From Gigantopelta aegis (Eukaryota > Mollusca > Gastropoda > Neomphalida > Peltospiridae), in contig NC_054706.1 of assembly GCF_016097555.1 (NCBI RefSeq), positions 22,026,929 through 22,090,928 on the forward strand: a DNA stretch of 64,000 bases. The letters run 5' to 3'. The position numbers and the translations under genes were made by a program. Below the pieces are notes generated by a model. The model did no database searches and was not told where the DNA came from. It worked only from the letters and a program-made list of their open reading frames with translations. Below, piece after piece: positions 1 to 37,937 of the stretch. Every line of letters starts with the position of its first letter. Position 1 is the stretch's first letter.

Positions 1-240
1 CATTTCATTTCAATTTATTTTCGTGCTTATATCCAATTAAGGTTCAAGGACGCTGCCCTGGGCAGACCAGGACAGTGGGCTAGTTGGTTAGTAGTGAGAG
101 AGCCGAGGGTGTAGTGGCCTTACACCTAACCATTGAGCCCTTAGGAAATCGCTCTGGGTTCAGCCGGTACCGGGCTGCGAACCCTGTACCTACCAGCCTG
201 TAGTCCGATGGCGTAACCACTGCGCCACCGTTGCCGGTGT
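1..240 (-). repeat. SINE-B copy, minus orientation
   Basis: Read on the minus strand, a tRNA-like head (GGTGGCGCAGTGGTTACGCC, then a B-box-like GGGTTCGCAGCC) is followed by a body and the tail AAGCACGAAAATAAATTG. The same order of blocks occurs at 12757-13030 in plus orientation, so this is an interspersed element. It may continue beyond the window edge. Confidence 0.8.
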
Positions 241-1014
241 AGACTCTGAATAGAACTGAGAAACATGCAGCATTCTTCGTAAAACAATATCACACCTGTT
301 TTCCCACAATATCTTTCATATTTGCTAGTCCTTCATAACAGATGAGGGTGCCTTCCCGCTCCAATTGCGGTTGACCTCCAACATAAAATTCTGGCTACAC
401 CAATACAGTGCATGTAAAATATCCCTTGTACTACCTTACGACACATCCCAGTCGGAATTTCTACATTAGAGTTGCTTGTCAGGTCATAGGGTTTTACGTG
501 CACATTCAGAACAAGCTGTTGTAGCGCACGCCTGCCATGGGCACACGAGCCGGCTTGTGATACTCCATCCGAGTGAGGCAGACGGCGTTTTATTCCCCTT
601 GTTTGTCAAATAATTGCAACGGAAAGTTGAATAACAACAAGGATTAATACTAGTGAAGTTTGACTTTCACTAAAGTTGAATGACAAGTTGTTTCTGTATT
701 TCTTTTTTTTCTTTTCTGTTTCAGAAAGTCTACATCTTATTAATCTTACTTGTATTCAAGACAGGAATTGGCAGTTAGAATTACCTATTAGAGTTGTTTC
801 CCCTCATACTTTTTCCCCCTTTGTTTTACATTTTAAAGGGCAAAGAACGAAGAATCAGGCGCAATGCTGTGGGCACACACTTCCACTGTCTGGGTTGTAT
901 GTTCAGAGGATACATTAATTTGTATTTGCGATTGCATGTGCTTCCAGTTGGGATTCAGAGATTAACGGTTAATGGTTGTTTCATGTGTGTTTGTCGTAGA
1001 CCAGTTGAATGTGT
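241..1014. other. No gene seen
   Basis: Non-repetitive sequence apart from a block at about 480-531, which recurs inverted at 32483-32534 (shared words such as ACGTGCA and ACAGCTTG-like). Short open frames here show no protein-like composition. Confidence 0.5.
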
Positions 1015-1137
1015 TAAGGCGGGATGTAGTTCAGTGGTAAAGCGCTCGCCTGGTGCGCGGTCGGTCTATGATCGATCACCGGTGGTTGGTCCGTCGGGAT
1101 ATTTATACTTCTAGCCAATGTACGACTGGTGGAGGAA
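1015..1137 (+). repeat. SINE-A head fragment
   Basis: Contains GGCGGGATGTAGTTCAGTGG (A-box region), GGTCGGTCTATGATCGATCA (B-box region) and the start of the body (GCCAATGTACGACTGGTGG). The rest of the body and the tail are missing, so it is 3'-truncated. Confidence 0.75.
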
Positions 1138-1550
1138 CAGTCTGATGTGTGTTCCAATTAAATGATAATGCCATAATCTGGATAACGGCGTTTATTCATA
1201 TTTGCATTTCTACCTAACACCTTTACAGGGGACCAAACGAATCCCTACGTATTTCTACATGAAGTACAACTAATATAATGAGAAGAATGATGGACATACA
1301 CAGTGGAAAGCTTTCAGTCCAGCTTATTTTGCCCGAATATCTCCATCGTTTTTGCCCGAATACGAATACTAGAGTGGGGTTGGGTGGGGGATAAGCTCCA
1401 TACTTAACGGATTTGTTTTTCTTGACTGAGTTTTACCTTTCTACTCAATATGTCTATGCAGGCTGCCAATCGTTTCAAGTGACGCACAACAGATCTATAT
1501 GAACGTTTAGAACGCGTTAATGTTGCTTCAATTATCTAGAATCGGAAGGT

Positions 1551-1734
1551 AGTAGTAGTAGTAGTAGTAATGGTAGTAGTAATAGTTATAGTAGTAGTAA
1601 TGGTAGTAGTAGTAAAGATAGAAGTAGTAGTAGGAGTAGTAGTAGTAGTAATAATAATAATAGTAGTAGTAGTAGTGGTTTTAATAGTAGTAGTTGTAGT
1701 AATTGTTTTAGTAGTAGTAGTAGTAGTAGTAATG

Positions 1735-1811
<77 letters not shown>

Positions 1812-1943
1812 TGTAATAGTAGTAGAAGTAGTAATAGTAGTAGTAGTAGTAGTAGTAATAGTAGTAGTTGTTGTTGTAAAGGTAGTAGTAGTAGTAATGG
1901 TAGTAGTAATAGTTGTAGTAGTAGTAGTGGCAGTAGTAGTAAA

Positions 1944-1977
<34 letters not shown>

Positions 1978-1992
1978 ATAGTAGTAGTAGTA

Positions 1993-2042
<50 letters not shown>

Positions 2043-2147
2043 ATAGTAGTAGTAGTAGTAGTAGTAGTAGTAATGGTAGTAGTAGTAGTAGTAATGGTGA
2101 TAGTAGTAGTAGTAGTAGTAATGGTGATAGTAGTAGTAGTAGTAATG

Positions 2148-2183
<36 letters not shown>

Positions 2184-2412
2184 ATGGTAGTAGTAGTAGT
2201 AGTAATGGTGATAGTAGTAGTTGTAGTAATGGTGATAGTAGTAGTAGTAGTAATGGTAGTAATAGTAGTAGTAGTAGTAGTAGTCGTTCTAGTAGTAGTA
2301 ATAGTAATAGTAAGGGTAGCAGTAGTTGTAGTAGTAATGTTAGTAGTTATAGTAATAATGGTAGTAGTAATGGAATTAGTAGTAGTAAAAGTAGTGGTAG
2401 TAGTAGTAATAA

Positions 2413-2464
<52 letters not shown>

Positions 2465-2816
2465 TGTTGTTGTAAAGGTAGTAGTAGTAGTAATGGTAGT
2501 AGTAATAGTTGTAGTAGTAGTAATGGTAGTAGTAGTAAAGGTAGAAGTAGTAGTAGTAGTAGTAGTAGTTGTTGTTGTTGTAAAGGTAGTAGTAGTAGTA
2601 ATGGTAGTAGTAATAGTTGTAGTAGTAGTAATGGTAGTAGTAATAGTTGTAGTAGTAGTAATGGTAGTAGTAGTAAAGGTAGAAGTAGTAGTAGTAGTAG
2701 TTGTTGTTGTTGTAAAGGTAGTAGTAGTAGTAATGGTAGTAGTAATAGTTGTAGTAGTAGTAATGGTAGTAGTAGTAAAGGTAGTAGTAGTAGTAGTAGT
2801 TGTTGTTGTTGTAAAG

Positions 2817-2879
<63 letters not shown>

Positions 2880-2897
2880 ATGGTAGTAGTATTTGTA
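1551..2897. repeat. 1.35-kb TAG/GTA trinucleotide tract
   Basis: Almost pure GTA/TAG triplets interrupted by AAT, GGT, TTG and AAA variants. From about 2460 a larger unit appears: TTGTTGTTGTAAAGG followed by GTAGTAGTAGTAATGG blocks, repeated about four times. Long plus-strand open frames (Val/Met only) are a consequence of the triplet and not genes. Confidence 0.95.
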
Positions 2898-3924
2898 GCG
2901 CTTGTTGCAGTAGTAGTACCAGTATTTACAATTTATACGTGTTGTCTTGTACTAAAGAAGAAAGTTCCGTGTCACGGTTAGCGATGCGGCGGTGATTGGT
3001 AGTAATATGTGACATTGATTATTTGTGTAAATACTATTAGCCATTGCCAATAAATAAATATATACTTGTATTTGTTATACACTTGTTATGCGTTATACAC
3101 TTGTTATGCAGTATACACCAGAGGTTGAAACAAGTGGAGGGTATCCCCAAAAAATCGAACTGCGATTTTCAGAAACATGAGGGTTGCTAAAAAAAACCCA
3201 TTAATTATATGTCTTAAATGATATGTGACCCCCCACTCACCCCCTCTTCTTTCAGGTAGATAAAATGTGAGGTGCTACACTGTTTATTGGTGTACTTCCT
3301 GGGTGTGTTGATACGCTGCTTATATCAGTTTTATTAGTAAACGATAACATTATCGGCAATAGGAACTGAATTGGTACATTGGGGCCTACAAGGATACGAC
3401 GAAAAATGCATCCGTCCATCTGTTTCGACGTACGTATGTGTGTTTTTCATAGACATATGATCAATCCAGAGTCTGTTACGTAATGACCTATCTGTAGCGT
3501 GTTCCCAAATCACCGAGCGTGTAACTGTGACCACGGGCTGTGTAAATATTGCCAATTAGAAAGCCAGTTTGTATCTACCATGCAGTAAAGGTTATCTGGA
3601 ACAGGAAAACTAACACAGGGCTAATCGAATTTAGCCAGTAGTGTCAAGAGATTTACAGAACGTTTGCATGTAATGTGTTAGAGGAATTTGTTCAGCAATA
3701 GTTTGTATTTTTGAAACGAACAAGTAGTATGTTTGACGTTATGTATGTATTTATGTATGAATATCTACATATTGTATGTAAGTCGGGTTTGACTAGTACA
3801 TACAAAAATATAAATCATTTTAGGCGTCACAAATTGCCTGTCATACCGTTTTTGCTAGGACTCGAACCATAGGCACCGAACAGCACGCATTTCCCAGACC
3901 ACCACAGTAAACACTCGGTCACTC
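2898..3924. other. No gene seen
   Basis: Contains a short duplication of ACACTTGTTATGC (about 3080-3112). Otherwise unremarkable AT-leaning sequence, with no family-like protein frame on either strand. Confidence 0.5.
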
Positions 3925-3925
3925 G

Positions 3926-3956
<31 letters not shown>

Positions 3957-4136
3957 TGTGTGGTGTGCGCGTGCGTGCGTGCGTGTGTGTCTGGTGGTGT
4001 GTGTGTGTGCATAATATGCATCAATATATGTATTTGTGCCTGGTTGTGGTGCGTGTGTGTGTGCTGGTGCGCGCGTACGTGCGCGTGTGTCTGGTGGTCG
4101 TATGTGTGTGCGTGCTTGTGAATCATTGCGTCGGTG
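3925..4136. repeat. Degenerate GT/TG microsatellite
   Basis: Runs of TGTGTGTG mixed with GCGTGCGTGCG and GGTGGTG. The Cys/Val-rich plus-strand frames and the His/Thr-rich minus-strand frames over it are artefacts. Confidence 0.9.
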
Positions 4137-4599
4137 TGTGCTTGTGTTACTGCCAGGTAAACGATTCGCCAAGTTGTGTTTACCAAGACATATGGGTGAA
4201 AAGAAAAAAGTATTAAACAGAACACGGCTGTTCTCAAAATGTGTAAAACAAGCATCAAGACCAACAATTCACCACCCATTGTTTTGTTTTTCTCCGTGGC
4301 TACCACACGACTGACGATCCTTTCTCAGTTATAAATCTCCATTTCCATACCAATACCCGCCGTCAGGTTTCTTTCTCAAAACGTCAATATGCGCAAAAAC
4401 ATAACACGGGCCAATTTCCTAAAATCGAAAAAATAATCATTCACAGTTCTACCTTGAATAACCGTAACCAGCTCTGTCCTCATTGAAGATAGATAGGCTA
4501 CGATGCCCTGTTAACAGAAGGTCACCAATAAGCGTAATAAAAGAAAAGACACCAGTGGCTCGTTCAGAAGGGCAAACGATCGCGATAGCTCGGTAGCTG

Positions 4600-4695
4600 G
4601 GTGGAGGGTTTTTGTTGTTTGTTTGTTTGTTTGTTTTTTGGGGGGTTTCTTGTGCGGGTTTTTTTTTTTTTTTTGGGGGGGGGGGGGGGGGGGGA
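4600..4695. repeat. Poly-T to poly-G tract
   Basis: A (GTTT)n segment, then an uninterrupted T run passing directly into a G run of about 20 (about 4657-4694). Similar T-to-G junctions recur at 10.5, 28.4 and 31.7 kb. Confidence 0.85.
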
Positions 4696-4859
4696 TGCGC
4701 CTACCGTTAGACGTGGATGGATAGAGAAAGATGGCTCCAGTCAAATTGTTCGCGACCGCTGGTTTCTTAAACACACCAGTGTTGTTTGTGATAATATAGC
4801 TTGGTAGAGTGATGTCGTGGATCACCACCATTGGTTGTGTAGTTGTCATGTCCACAGAG

Positions 4860-5165
4860 GGCGGGATGTAGCCCAGTGGTAAAGCGCTTGCTTGATGTGC
4901 GGTCGGTTTGGGATCGATTCCCGTCAGTGGGCGCATTAGGCTATTTCTCGCTCCAGCCAAGTGCACCACGACTGGTATGTCAAAGGCCGCGACATGTGCT
5001 ATCCTGTTTGTGGAATGGTGCATATAGAAGATCCCTTGCTACTAATGAAAAAATTTAGTGGGTTTCCTCTCTACGACTGTCAAAAATAACCATATGTTTG
5101 ACATCCAATAGCCGATGATTAATAATTCAATGTGCTTTAGTGGTGTCGTTAAACAAAACAAACTT
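4860..5165 (+). repeat. SINE-A, full-length, tail 2
   Basis: Head GGGCGGGATGTAGCCCAGTG with A-box and B-box (GGGATCGATTCCCGTC), core (CCACGACTGG, GGTGCATATAGAAGATCCCT) and tail 2 (TCCAATAGCCGATGATTAAT, GTGGTGTCGTTAAACAAAAC). One of the best complete head-core-tail-2 copies here. A SINE of this type would depend on a LINE for mobility. Confidence 0.85.
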
Positions 5166-5520
5166 ATTTGATTGATTCCGCTGATTCGACTGACGAGGTT
5201 TGACCCAACACCTCAGTCGAGCTCTCCAACGACTAATGTTGATTCTCTTGATTGGACATTTGAATCGGATATTAGGACTAAATATATTGAATAAACACTG
5301 AAGTAACTGGATATTGTCCAACAGCAAAGACATGGACTGAATAATCACAAACATGATATAGTTAATATTTAACACATGTGGTCAGTTTTCTACTGGACTA
5401 AAAGCGCTGCAAAGTAGTATGATATTAAATGTTTCTAGCATTTGTATTTGAATAGGTCATCAGCGATCGCCAATCCGTTAAGCTACTCATTGGTGATACT
5501 GTGTCTTTATTGAAATTTTG

Positions 5521-5795
5521 AGAGCGGGACGTAGCCCAGTGATACAGCGCTCGCTCCAGCCAGTGCACCACGACTGGTATATCAAAAGCCGTGGTATGTA
5601 CTATCTTCTCTATAGAATGGTGCATATAAAAGATCCCTTGCTGCTAATCGAAAAGAGTAGCCCATGAAGTGACGACAGTGGGTTTCCTCTCTCAATACCT
5701 GTGTGGTCCTTAACCATATGTCTGACGCCATATAACCGTAAACAAAATGTGTTGAGTGCGTCGTTAAATATAACATCTCCTTCCTTGTATTTGAA
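5521..5795 (+). repeat. SINE-A, internally deleted head, tail 1
   Basis: The head jumps from ACAGCGCTCG straight to CTCCAGCCAGTGCACC, removing the B-box region. Core and tail 1 follow (CATATGTCTGACGCCATATA, GCGTCGTTAAATATAACAT) and end in CTTCCTTG. Confidence 0.8.
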
Positions 5796-6611
5796 CAGGT
5801 CATCAGCGATCGCCATTCCTTTAAGCTACTCATTTGTGATAATGTGTCTTTGTAGAAATCTTTACCGCCCAATCCTTGATAGAAGCAGATTTCGCTCAAC
5901 ATATGTCCTCGTTTTAGGCTCTGAATTTGAATTTTGTGAACAAACAACACCACCCGTAAAGCAGTACATTTTATTGCTTAATTACACCAGACATACATTC
6001 ACGTGCAATCATTTTAATTGTGATACGGTGATTTTCGTTGATTTCCTGACCATGTAAAACAAACATAACAAAGAGCCGTTTGATCAGATCATGTCTTCAC
6101 ATACTGGAGACAAATTAATGCAGAGATTCGGGGGATGGGGGCGAAAACAGCGGTTACACCGCCATTCGGTTTCCTAATCATACATTCGCACCTTTTTAAC
6201 ACTACAAATACAAATCGTTGCACGACCCTTGCGTCATTCGTTCAATTGTAAATCAGATCTTGAAAGTTTAGGACGTAGCCTATTAAACTATTGTTTTAAC
6301 AATTATCTTGTTTCTATGGAACACCACAAAATACGGACACTGGAACAACGTGACCTAGAAACGTAGAAATGTCATGTAACTAGAACAGTTTATCACTGAC
6401 AAATATCAGATACTGTGGAAATATCAGAGATATCTAAGACAATAATAAGGCAAAATATACAAAGCGTGTTAACATTGATCACAATGTTCTCAAACAACGT
6501 CTAGAATTTATTTGTGATCAAAACTTGCAAACATATTATGACACTATCAAAAACTTAATTAATTGTTCTGAGTATCTACTAGAAAATATAAACTAAGGGA
6601 TTTTTTTTTGG
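5796..6611. other. No gene seen
   Basis: AT-rich sequence. A 123-residue minus-strand frame at 5582-5953 is mostly SINE-A read in reverse and is not a gene. Confidence 0.5.
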
Positions 6612-6933
6612 TCTGTTTTGTTTTGTTTAACGATAACACTAGAACACATTAATCATCGGCTATTGGATGTTAAACATATTGTCATTTTGACACAGTCAAA
6701 GAGATGAAAGACACTTTTCCATTAGTAGCAAGGCATCTTTTATATGCACCATCCCACAGACATGATAGCACATACGACGGCCTTGGATATACCAGTCGTG
6801 GTGCACTGGCTAGAGCGAGAAATAGCCCCATAGCCCCCCCCCCCCCACCCCACCACCCCTGCCCCCACTAAGATCGATCCTAGACCGATCGCGCATCAAG
6901 CGAGCGTTTTACCACTGGGTTACGTCCCGCCCA
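6612..6933 (-). repeat. SINE-A, full-length, tail 2, minus
   Basis: Starts with the reverse complement of tail 2 (TGTTTAACGATAACACTAG, AATCATCGGCTATTGGATG), passes through the core (ATATGCACCATCCCACAGAC) and ends with the head (CACTGGGTTACGTCCCGCC). A C-rich expansion lies between core and head at about 6833-6862. Confidence 0.85.
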
Positions 6934-7554
6934 AAATGTGGGAGAAAGTCTGCAGCTTTAAGCACGAAACTGCATGGATACAGACACGTTCATCTTTTTC
7001 AGCGTGTACACTAAACAATACACGGTGATAACACAGTGATGATGTGGTTAAATATGTACAGTCTTCCAGTATCTGTTTCAGTTAATGAACTAGTGTGCGT
7101 GATATTTTGCATAGATGAATGATGAAATATAACAGCACAGAAGACATTTGCAATGGACTGTTGTTTCGTTAGACGGGCCATTGTCCCTTACATACATTCG
7201 CAATGCACACGTAGATATGTTAGCTAGTCCCTGGTGTAATTCTATGGTAGATATATTCACACCTGTCGATGCACGTCCATCTCTAGTTTGTTATGAAAGC
7301 GTATATCGAATTTCCATTGTTAAATTATAATGTAAAATTACACGTAGTTTTAAATCGTTGAATTCATAGTACATAATATGTTGACATAAAATATGGGTAT
7401 TGCTTTTAATACATTACCACTCAGACAAACAGAAAACACAAGCAGATAGACATATAAACTGGCAGACAGACAAACAAACAGAATGAGAGACACCTACTGG
7501 GAATTCAAGCACGATTTCCGTGTTCCGGTTCAGATATAATAGGTTTTCATAGTT
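6934..7554. other. No gene seen
   Basis: Non-repetitive AT-rich sequence downstream of the channel gene's 3' end. No convincing coding frame. Confidence 0.5.
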
Positions 7555-7652
7555 CATCTTGACCTAGCAATACGGTTTTCCTTAAGTCAACTTGACATCA
7601 AATAATAAATTTTGTCTTAGGTCAACTTGACCTTAGTTGGTCAACTTAACCT
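7555..7652. promoter_or_regulatory. Cluster of nuclear-receptor-like palindromes
   Basis: A perfect AGGTCAACTTGACCT palindrome (AGGTCA, 3-nt spacer, TGACCT) lies at 7619-7633. Degenerate relatives flank it: AAGTCAACTTGACAT at about 7584, GGTCAACTTAACCT at about 7639 and a TTGACCT half-site at about 7558. The perfect site matches the classical oestrogen-response-element consensus. The position, about 400 bp beyond the channel gene's stop codon, gives no support for function. Confidence 0.35.
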
Positions 7653-8032
7653 CCTTTGATCATCATGTTATACACGATCACAGTCATAATTTGATTCATT
7701 ATTCATACAACCAACATTACAGTAATTTCGCACGATACAAACAAGAATATTTTCACTTATGTTACCCTATCATACATCACAGAGCTATGTACACAATGGG
7801 ACTATCAAACTTTGCATAATCGCGATCATGGTAGTATATGTATACTAATGTATCTCTGTACAAAGGAGAGTCCAGTGTGCACGCAAGAATCACGGTTAAA
7901 ACAGGAATGCCCATTTTATATCAGCTTTAGTATTTTTTCGTTGAGAAATGGGGGTATGGGTGGGGGGATCACTGTCACAACATGCGACAACAATATGTTC
8001 CAATTGTTCTATGCCAAATAAGCAATCACAGT

Positions 8033-8038
8033 TTTATT
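8033..8038 (-). terminator. Candidate polyadenylation signal of the channel gene
   Basis: On the minus strand AATAAA begins 8 nt after the TGA stop (8047-8049). If used, the 3' UTR is extremely short. It is the first AATAAA after the stop, but a distal site is equally possible. Confidence 0.4.
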
Positions 8039-8046
8039 AGCGAGAT

Positions 8047-33685
<25,639 letters not shown>

Positions 33686-33917
33686 TCGACACCAAGATTC
33701 AGACAATCGCCTTATTCAAGATTCCAAGAGACGACCTGTAAGTAAAATGAACATCGGTTTACATATCGACTACCTACAGAAACTCTCTGAGGTACCGACT
33801 GGTGATTGGGCAGTTGGAAATACGTTTTAGTGTGTCAGCAGCTTTATTAAATTTTACTTCTTGCGTGAAATACCATCTTTAGCAAATCCCATGTCCCTCT
33901 AGTCGTCTTGGTGTTCC

Positions 33918-34150
33918 TGGAATGAATGAATGAATGTTTAATGACACCCCAGCACACAAATACACATCGGCTATTGGGTGTCACAAATGGTAAGTATATG
34001 AAAATATTTGGTGTTCCTGGAAGCCCAAAAATGTATTGTATGTTAAACAAACAAAAAAGGTTTGTATCTTGGAAATAGAATAGAATAGAATAGATGTTTA
34101 ACGACACGCAGCACGAAAAATACATCGGCTATTAGGTGTCAAACTATATT
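33918..34150 (-). repeat. Two SINE-C end fragments
   Basis: GAATGAATGTTTAATGACAC with CATCGGCTATTGGGTGTCAC (33920-33990), and AGATGTTTAACGACACGCAG with CATCGGCTATTAGGTGTCAA (34078-34146). Both are short, minus-oriented ends. Confidence 0.6.
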
Positions 34151-34611
34151 AAATCCAAACATTCGCTTCCTTTTTTTCTCTCTTTTTTTTCTATAGCTAA
34201 AATTCGGCATGATATGAGAGTTTAAGTATGTTGTGGACACACATTAACTCAATTTCCTGACTTGGTTTGTCCAAGGTTTAGTTCATTGGTTAGTATACGC
34301 ATTTGTCACCAGGCTTGACATCATATACCACAGTTTGTTTTAGGAATCTGGCATTGACAACTAGCTGGATCGCAAATATGAAAGTATAGTAATTATGAAT
34401 GTGTTAGAGTTTCGATAAGGTGTTGGCAAGTTTTAATTGGTCGATTGAAAGGTCATAAGATAACATCACCAGAGACATCCACGAGTGGAAGGTAGTAAAA
34501 TTAGTTTTAAAATCAGGAATTTTCCCAGTGGGATACGGCTAATGAGAAGTTTGAATTCTATTATCAAATACACCTTCTCTCCCATGTACCCTCTCTCATT
34601 CTGTAACTGTC

Positions 34612-34755
34612 TGCCCCCCCCCCCCCCCCCCCCCTCTGTCTCCATCTCTCCCATGTACCCTCTCTCATTCTGCCTCTGTCTGCCCCCCTCCCCTCCCCCC
34701 ACCCTCTGTCTCCATCTCTCTCTCTCTCTCTGTCTCTGAGTATATTTCTCTTTGC

Positions 34756-34843
<88 letters not shown>

Positions 34844-34864
34844 CTCTCTCTCTCTCTCTCTGTA

Positions 34865-34927
<63 letters not shown>

Positions 34928-34930
34928 AGT
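34612..34930. repeat. Compound poly-C / CT / AT / GT microsatellite
   Basis: A C run (about 34612-34635), CT runs, ATATATATA and GTGTGTGT. Also two copies of CTCTCCCATGTACCCTCTCT (about 34577 and 34646). Frames across it are artefacts. Confidence 0.93.
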
Positions 34931-34963
34931 ACATATACATATGTCTCTCTGTTTCCAAAGTTT

Positions 34964-35275
34964 GCTTTGTTTAACGACACCACTGGAGCACGTTGATGAA
35001 TTGATCATCAGCTATTGGATGTCAAACATTTGGTAATTCTGACACGGTAGTTATCAGAGGAAACCAGCTACAGTTTTTCTGATGCAACAAGGGATCTTTT
35101 ATATGCACTTTCCCACAGACAAGAAAGCACATACCACGGATTTTGTCCAGGTTTGGTGTACTGGTTGTAACGAGAAGAAAAAACAATCCGTTCGATGGAT
35201 CCACCGAGGTGGTTCGATCCTGCGACGCAAGCTACTCAAGCGAGTACTCAACCGATTACGCTAAATCTCGCCCCT
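34964..35275 (-). repeat. SINE-A, tail 2, minus, diverged head
   Basis: TTTGTTTAACGACACCACTG, ATCAGCTATTGGATGTCAA and TATGCACTTTCCCACAGAC. Head region CGCTAAATCTCGCCCC. Confidence 0.75.
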
Positions 35276-36116
35276 TGTCGAATAGATAGTTCTAGTTAAA
35301 AACGCATGCACATGGTACCGAATCTGGTTCAGTTTCAGCATGACATCATTTGACCAGCATGCACTGCACGCAGGTCAAGAGTTCATATCCAACTGAGTCG
35401 GTTTGTTTTTATTTTGTGTACGACTGTCAGGACACTACCTGTATTACAATAACAAGAGGGGAGCTTAATGTCTTTAATCATGGCACAGTAATATACATGT
35501 AGGGCTTTCTCCAGCTTCACAACAATTGCAATTTTTTTCACTAAAAAGGACACTACTACATGACTAAATAAATATAGCGAATGTGTAAAACTCATATCCG
35601 CTATGGACCAAGCCATTGACCATGCCGGAGGCAAGGAACAAGGGTAAATGCCAAGACCTTGAAATGTAAAATATATGTAAACATTATTTCGAGTTCTGGT
35701 AAAACTCATAAATATACGTGAGACAAAGATAATAAAATGGCATCGTCAAAATGAGCTGGGAACAATAAAAAAATTAAAATATTTTTAAATAAAATAAAAT
35801 AATAATAAAATTAAGATGAAAAATTCATTTGGAGCGTTCTGTATCATTTTGAATCACTAAATGTTAAGGAAATACAAGATATTCCATTCCAGAGCATTCG
35901 TTATGGTGTAGTACAATCTACAACCCACGAGCCGATCTCTGATAATCACACAGCAATCTGCACTGGCTGGGAGATCGTAGATTACCTGTTTTGTAAACAC
36001 AGAGTCTGTATCGATCGTCCATTTTACCACTTTCCACTTTCGCACATTCCACAGCCCCATTACCAAATTAAACAAAAAAACAAAACAATCCCAAAACAAT
36101 AAAGCAAGCTAAACGA
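35276..36116. other. Upstream flank, nothing recognised
   Basis: Between coding exon 1 and the possible non-coding exon of the channel gene. No convincing frame or known repeat. Confidence 0.4.
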
Positions 36117-36122
36117 GCTTAC

Positions 36123-36250
36123 CTTTAAACGTTGCGATTCCATTTGGCTGTCTTAAAATTTCTCTTTGCAGAGTTCCACAGATCTCGAGAATGGCCAGGC
36201 AAGGCAGTTGGGTACAAACTTTGAACTATCTCGCAGAAACGTTTTGCACA
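36123..36250 (-). other. Possible non-coding first exon of the channel gene
   Basis: On the minus strand AAAG|GTAAGC at 36123 is a strong donor, and coding exon 1 has an upstream acceptor at 33736. A TATAATA-like word lies at about 36250-36256. The upstream limit is a guess; only a transcript could settle it. Confidence 0.25.
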
Positions 36251-37284
36251 TATTATAGCCGACAACAGAGCGTATCGCAGAACACTAAGACTAAGTAATT
36301 CTTGCTAAGACGTGACATAGCAGCCGGGAACGATTTCATCAAATGATTTGGCAATCATTCTTTATCTTTGTTGTTGATGTTGTTGGTGTTGGTTTTAAAG
36401 CTCTGTAATTTCGGTCATAGATCGTTGCACCTGACTTCAATAGATTACCGTAAACGTGCAGTTCGAAGCTCCTATATCAGTACTGACGTTCAGTTTTCAC
36501 ACGAAGCATGCGTGTGTTTGTGGGTGTAGTCTTTTATGTTAGCGATATCCCGCCATCCGCGTGCAGGTATCCGTTCGGTTGAAACACAACCATATCGTTG
36601 TAGTCGCCGACCCCACGTGGTTCGTAGCTGCACGTATTGCAGAATAACAACGTCGCTGCACGGATGTCGTCGGCGCATGGGATATTAATGAACGCCGGTG
36701 TTAAATACGCATGTTGTTTCATGGGCCTGCGCTGCCACTAACACATTATTATGGCCATGAAATCCACATTGGCACCACACCAAAGTCAGCTGATTAATTA
36801 ATTTAGAGACGCTACTTTTCTAAACCTTAGGGATTCTTATTTGTCGCTCCCTATGTAACCGGGCTCCCTTGGCATAACATTTGCAGTGGGTATGGATTTT
36901 TTTGTATTCGAATACGCGGTGAACGGTGTGTGTCTCATCTTGGAAGTAAGTGGGCTATCGCGAAAAATCGGAATGACAGGCGATCGATAGCAAAGCTTCG
37001 TCATGTCAACAGCCATAATCTATTTAGAATTGTTTTGTCTTTTTCTGTTATCTTTTTGCTTGTTTAATTTGGTTTCTTTTGTTTTAGGAAAAGTAACCAA
37101 TTACAAATGTTCGTGTGCACTGTTAGGGCTCACTGCAGCATACCAGATGTCTAATATTGTATTTATCTCAACAATACAATTCTTTATATCGAATATTGTG
37201 AAACAGTTACATCATTTAAATGCATGTAAAAACTAAAAATGCGAGGGATGGATGTAAAAGTGTTGGGGTTTTCCTATCTCTATT
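36251..37284. other. No gene seen
   Basis: Less AT-rich than its surroundings at 36480-36740, where two overlapping 62-residue minus-strand frames occur. Neither resembles a family I recognise. Confidence 0.4.
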
Positions 37285-37286
37285 CT

Positions 37287-37287
37287 T

Positions 37288-37352
<65 letters not shown>

Positions 37353-37400
37353 TCTGCTGTTGTTGTTTAGTTTGTCTTTGTTTGTTTGTTTGTGGGGGGG
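37287..37400. repeat. AGT trinucleotide run and T/G tract
   Basis: About 21 uninterrupted TAG triplets (37288-37351), then GTTTGTTTGTTTG and a G run. Confidence 0.95.
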
Positions 37401-37686
37401 GGTTCAGGGGGTTTTCAATTTTATTTTTATTTTCAAAACCTTGAATACTTCAATATAAAATTCACAACTGATGACATTCGTTGAATGTGAAAACGCCCGT
37501 GTTTGTTCAAGCTGTACTACTATAAATTGTACTTTTATTTGTGTTTTACATTAATAAATTATGTTAAATGGTGCAAAGTCGAAAATGGAGTTTTAATAAT
37601 GTCCAGCAGGTATATATGTTCAGGTATAAAATAAATAAACGCCCCATTCTCGTGGAACAGTTTTTGGAAAACGTTTTAATCATACA

Positions 37687-37937
37687 TTAAAAGGACATTC
37701 CTGAGTTTGCTGCAATTTTTAAGATGTTATCGACTAACAGAGACTTTTTAACGATTGTAATTACATATGAAATATATTTTTCTGCATAAAATATTAGTGG
37801 CTGTATATTAAACGTGTTTCTGATCGTTCTAATATTTGTATTTGGTTAAATTTCATTGTATTGCCTAAAAAAAAGAGGATTTTTTCGTACGTACGAAATT
37901 ATTTGAAGACAAAATCCAGTTTGGGCTTCTTACAAAT
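37687..37937. mobile_element. MITE P1, truncated by a SINE
   Basis: TTAAAAGGACATTCCTGAG start and the family interior (CGTACGTACGAAATTATTTG). The second end is missing because SINE-D begins directly after. Confidence 0.75.

Noticed and set aside
1570..2981. Val/Met-rich open frames of 141 and 302 residues
   Set aside because: Pure consequence of the GTA triplet; no other composition, no gene context.
5425..5953. Recurring short minus-strand frames ending in LLFSISSKGSF-like peptides
   Set aside because: They are the SINE-A core and tail read in reverse; the same peptides recur at every SINE copy.
33686..33706. Upstream start for the channel protein (MSESWCR...)
   Set aside because: That codon is TTG; the ATG at 33685 directly precedes the signal peptide.
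36534..36722. Small minus-strand frame with a protein-like look
   Set aside because: No recognised motif, no convincing paired splice sites, and overlapped by another frame of equal length.
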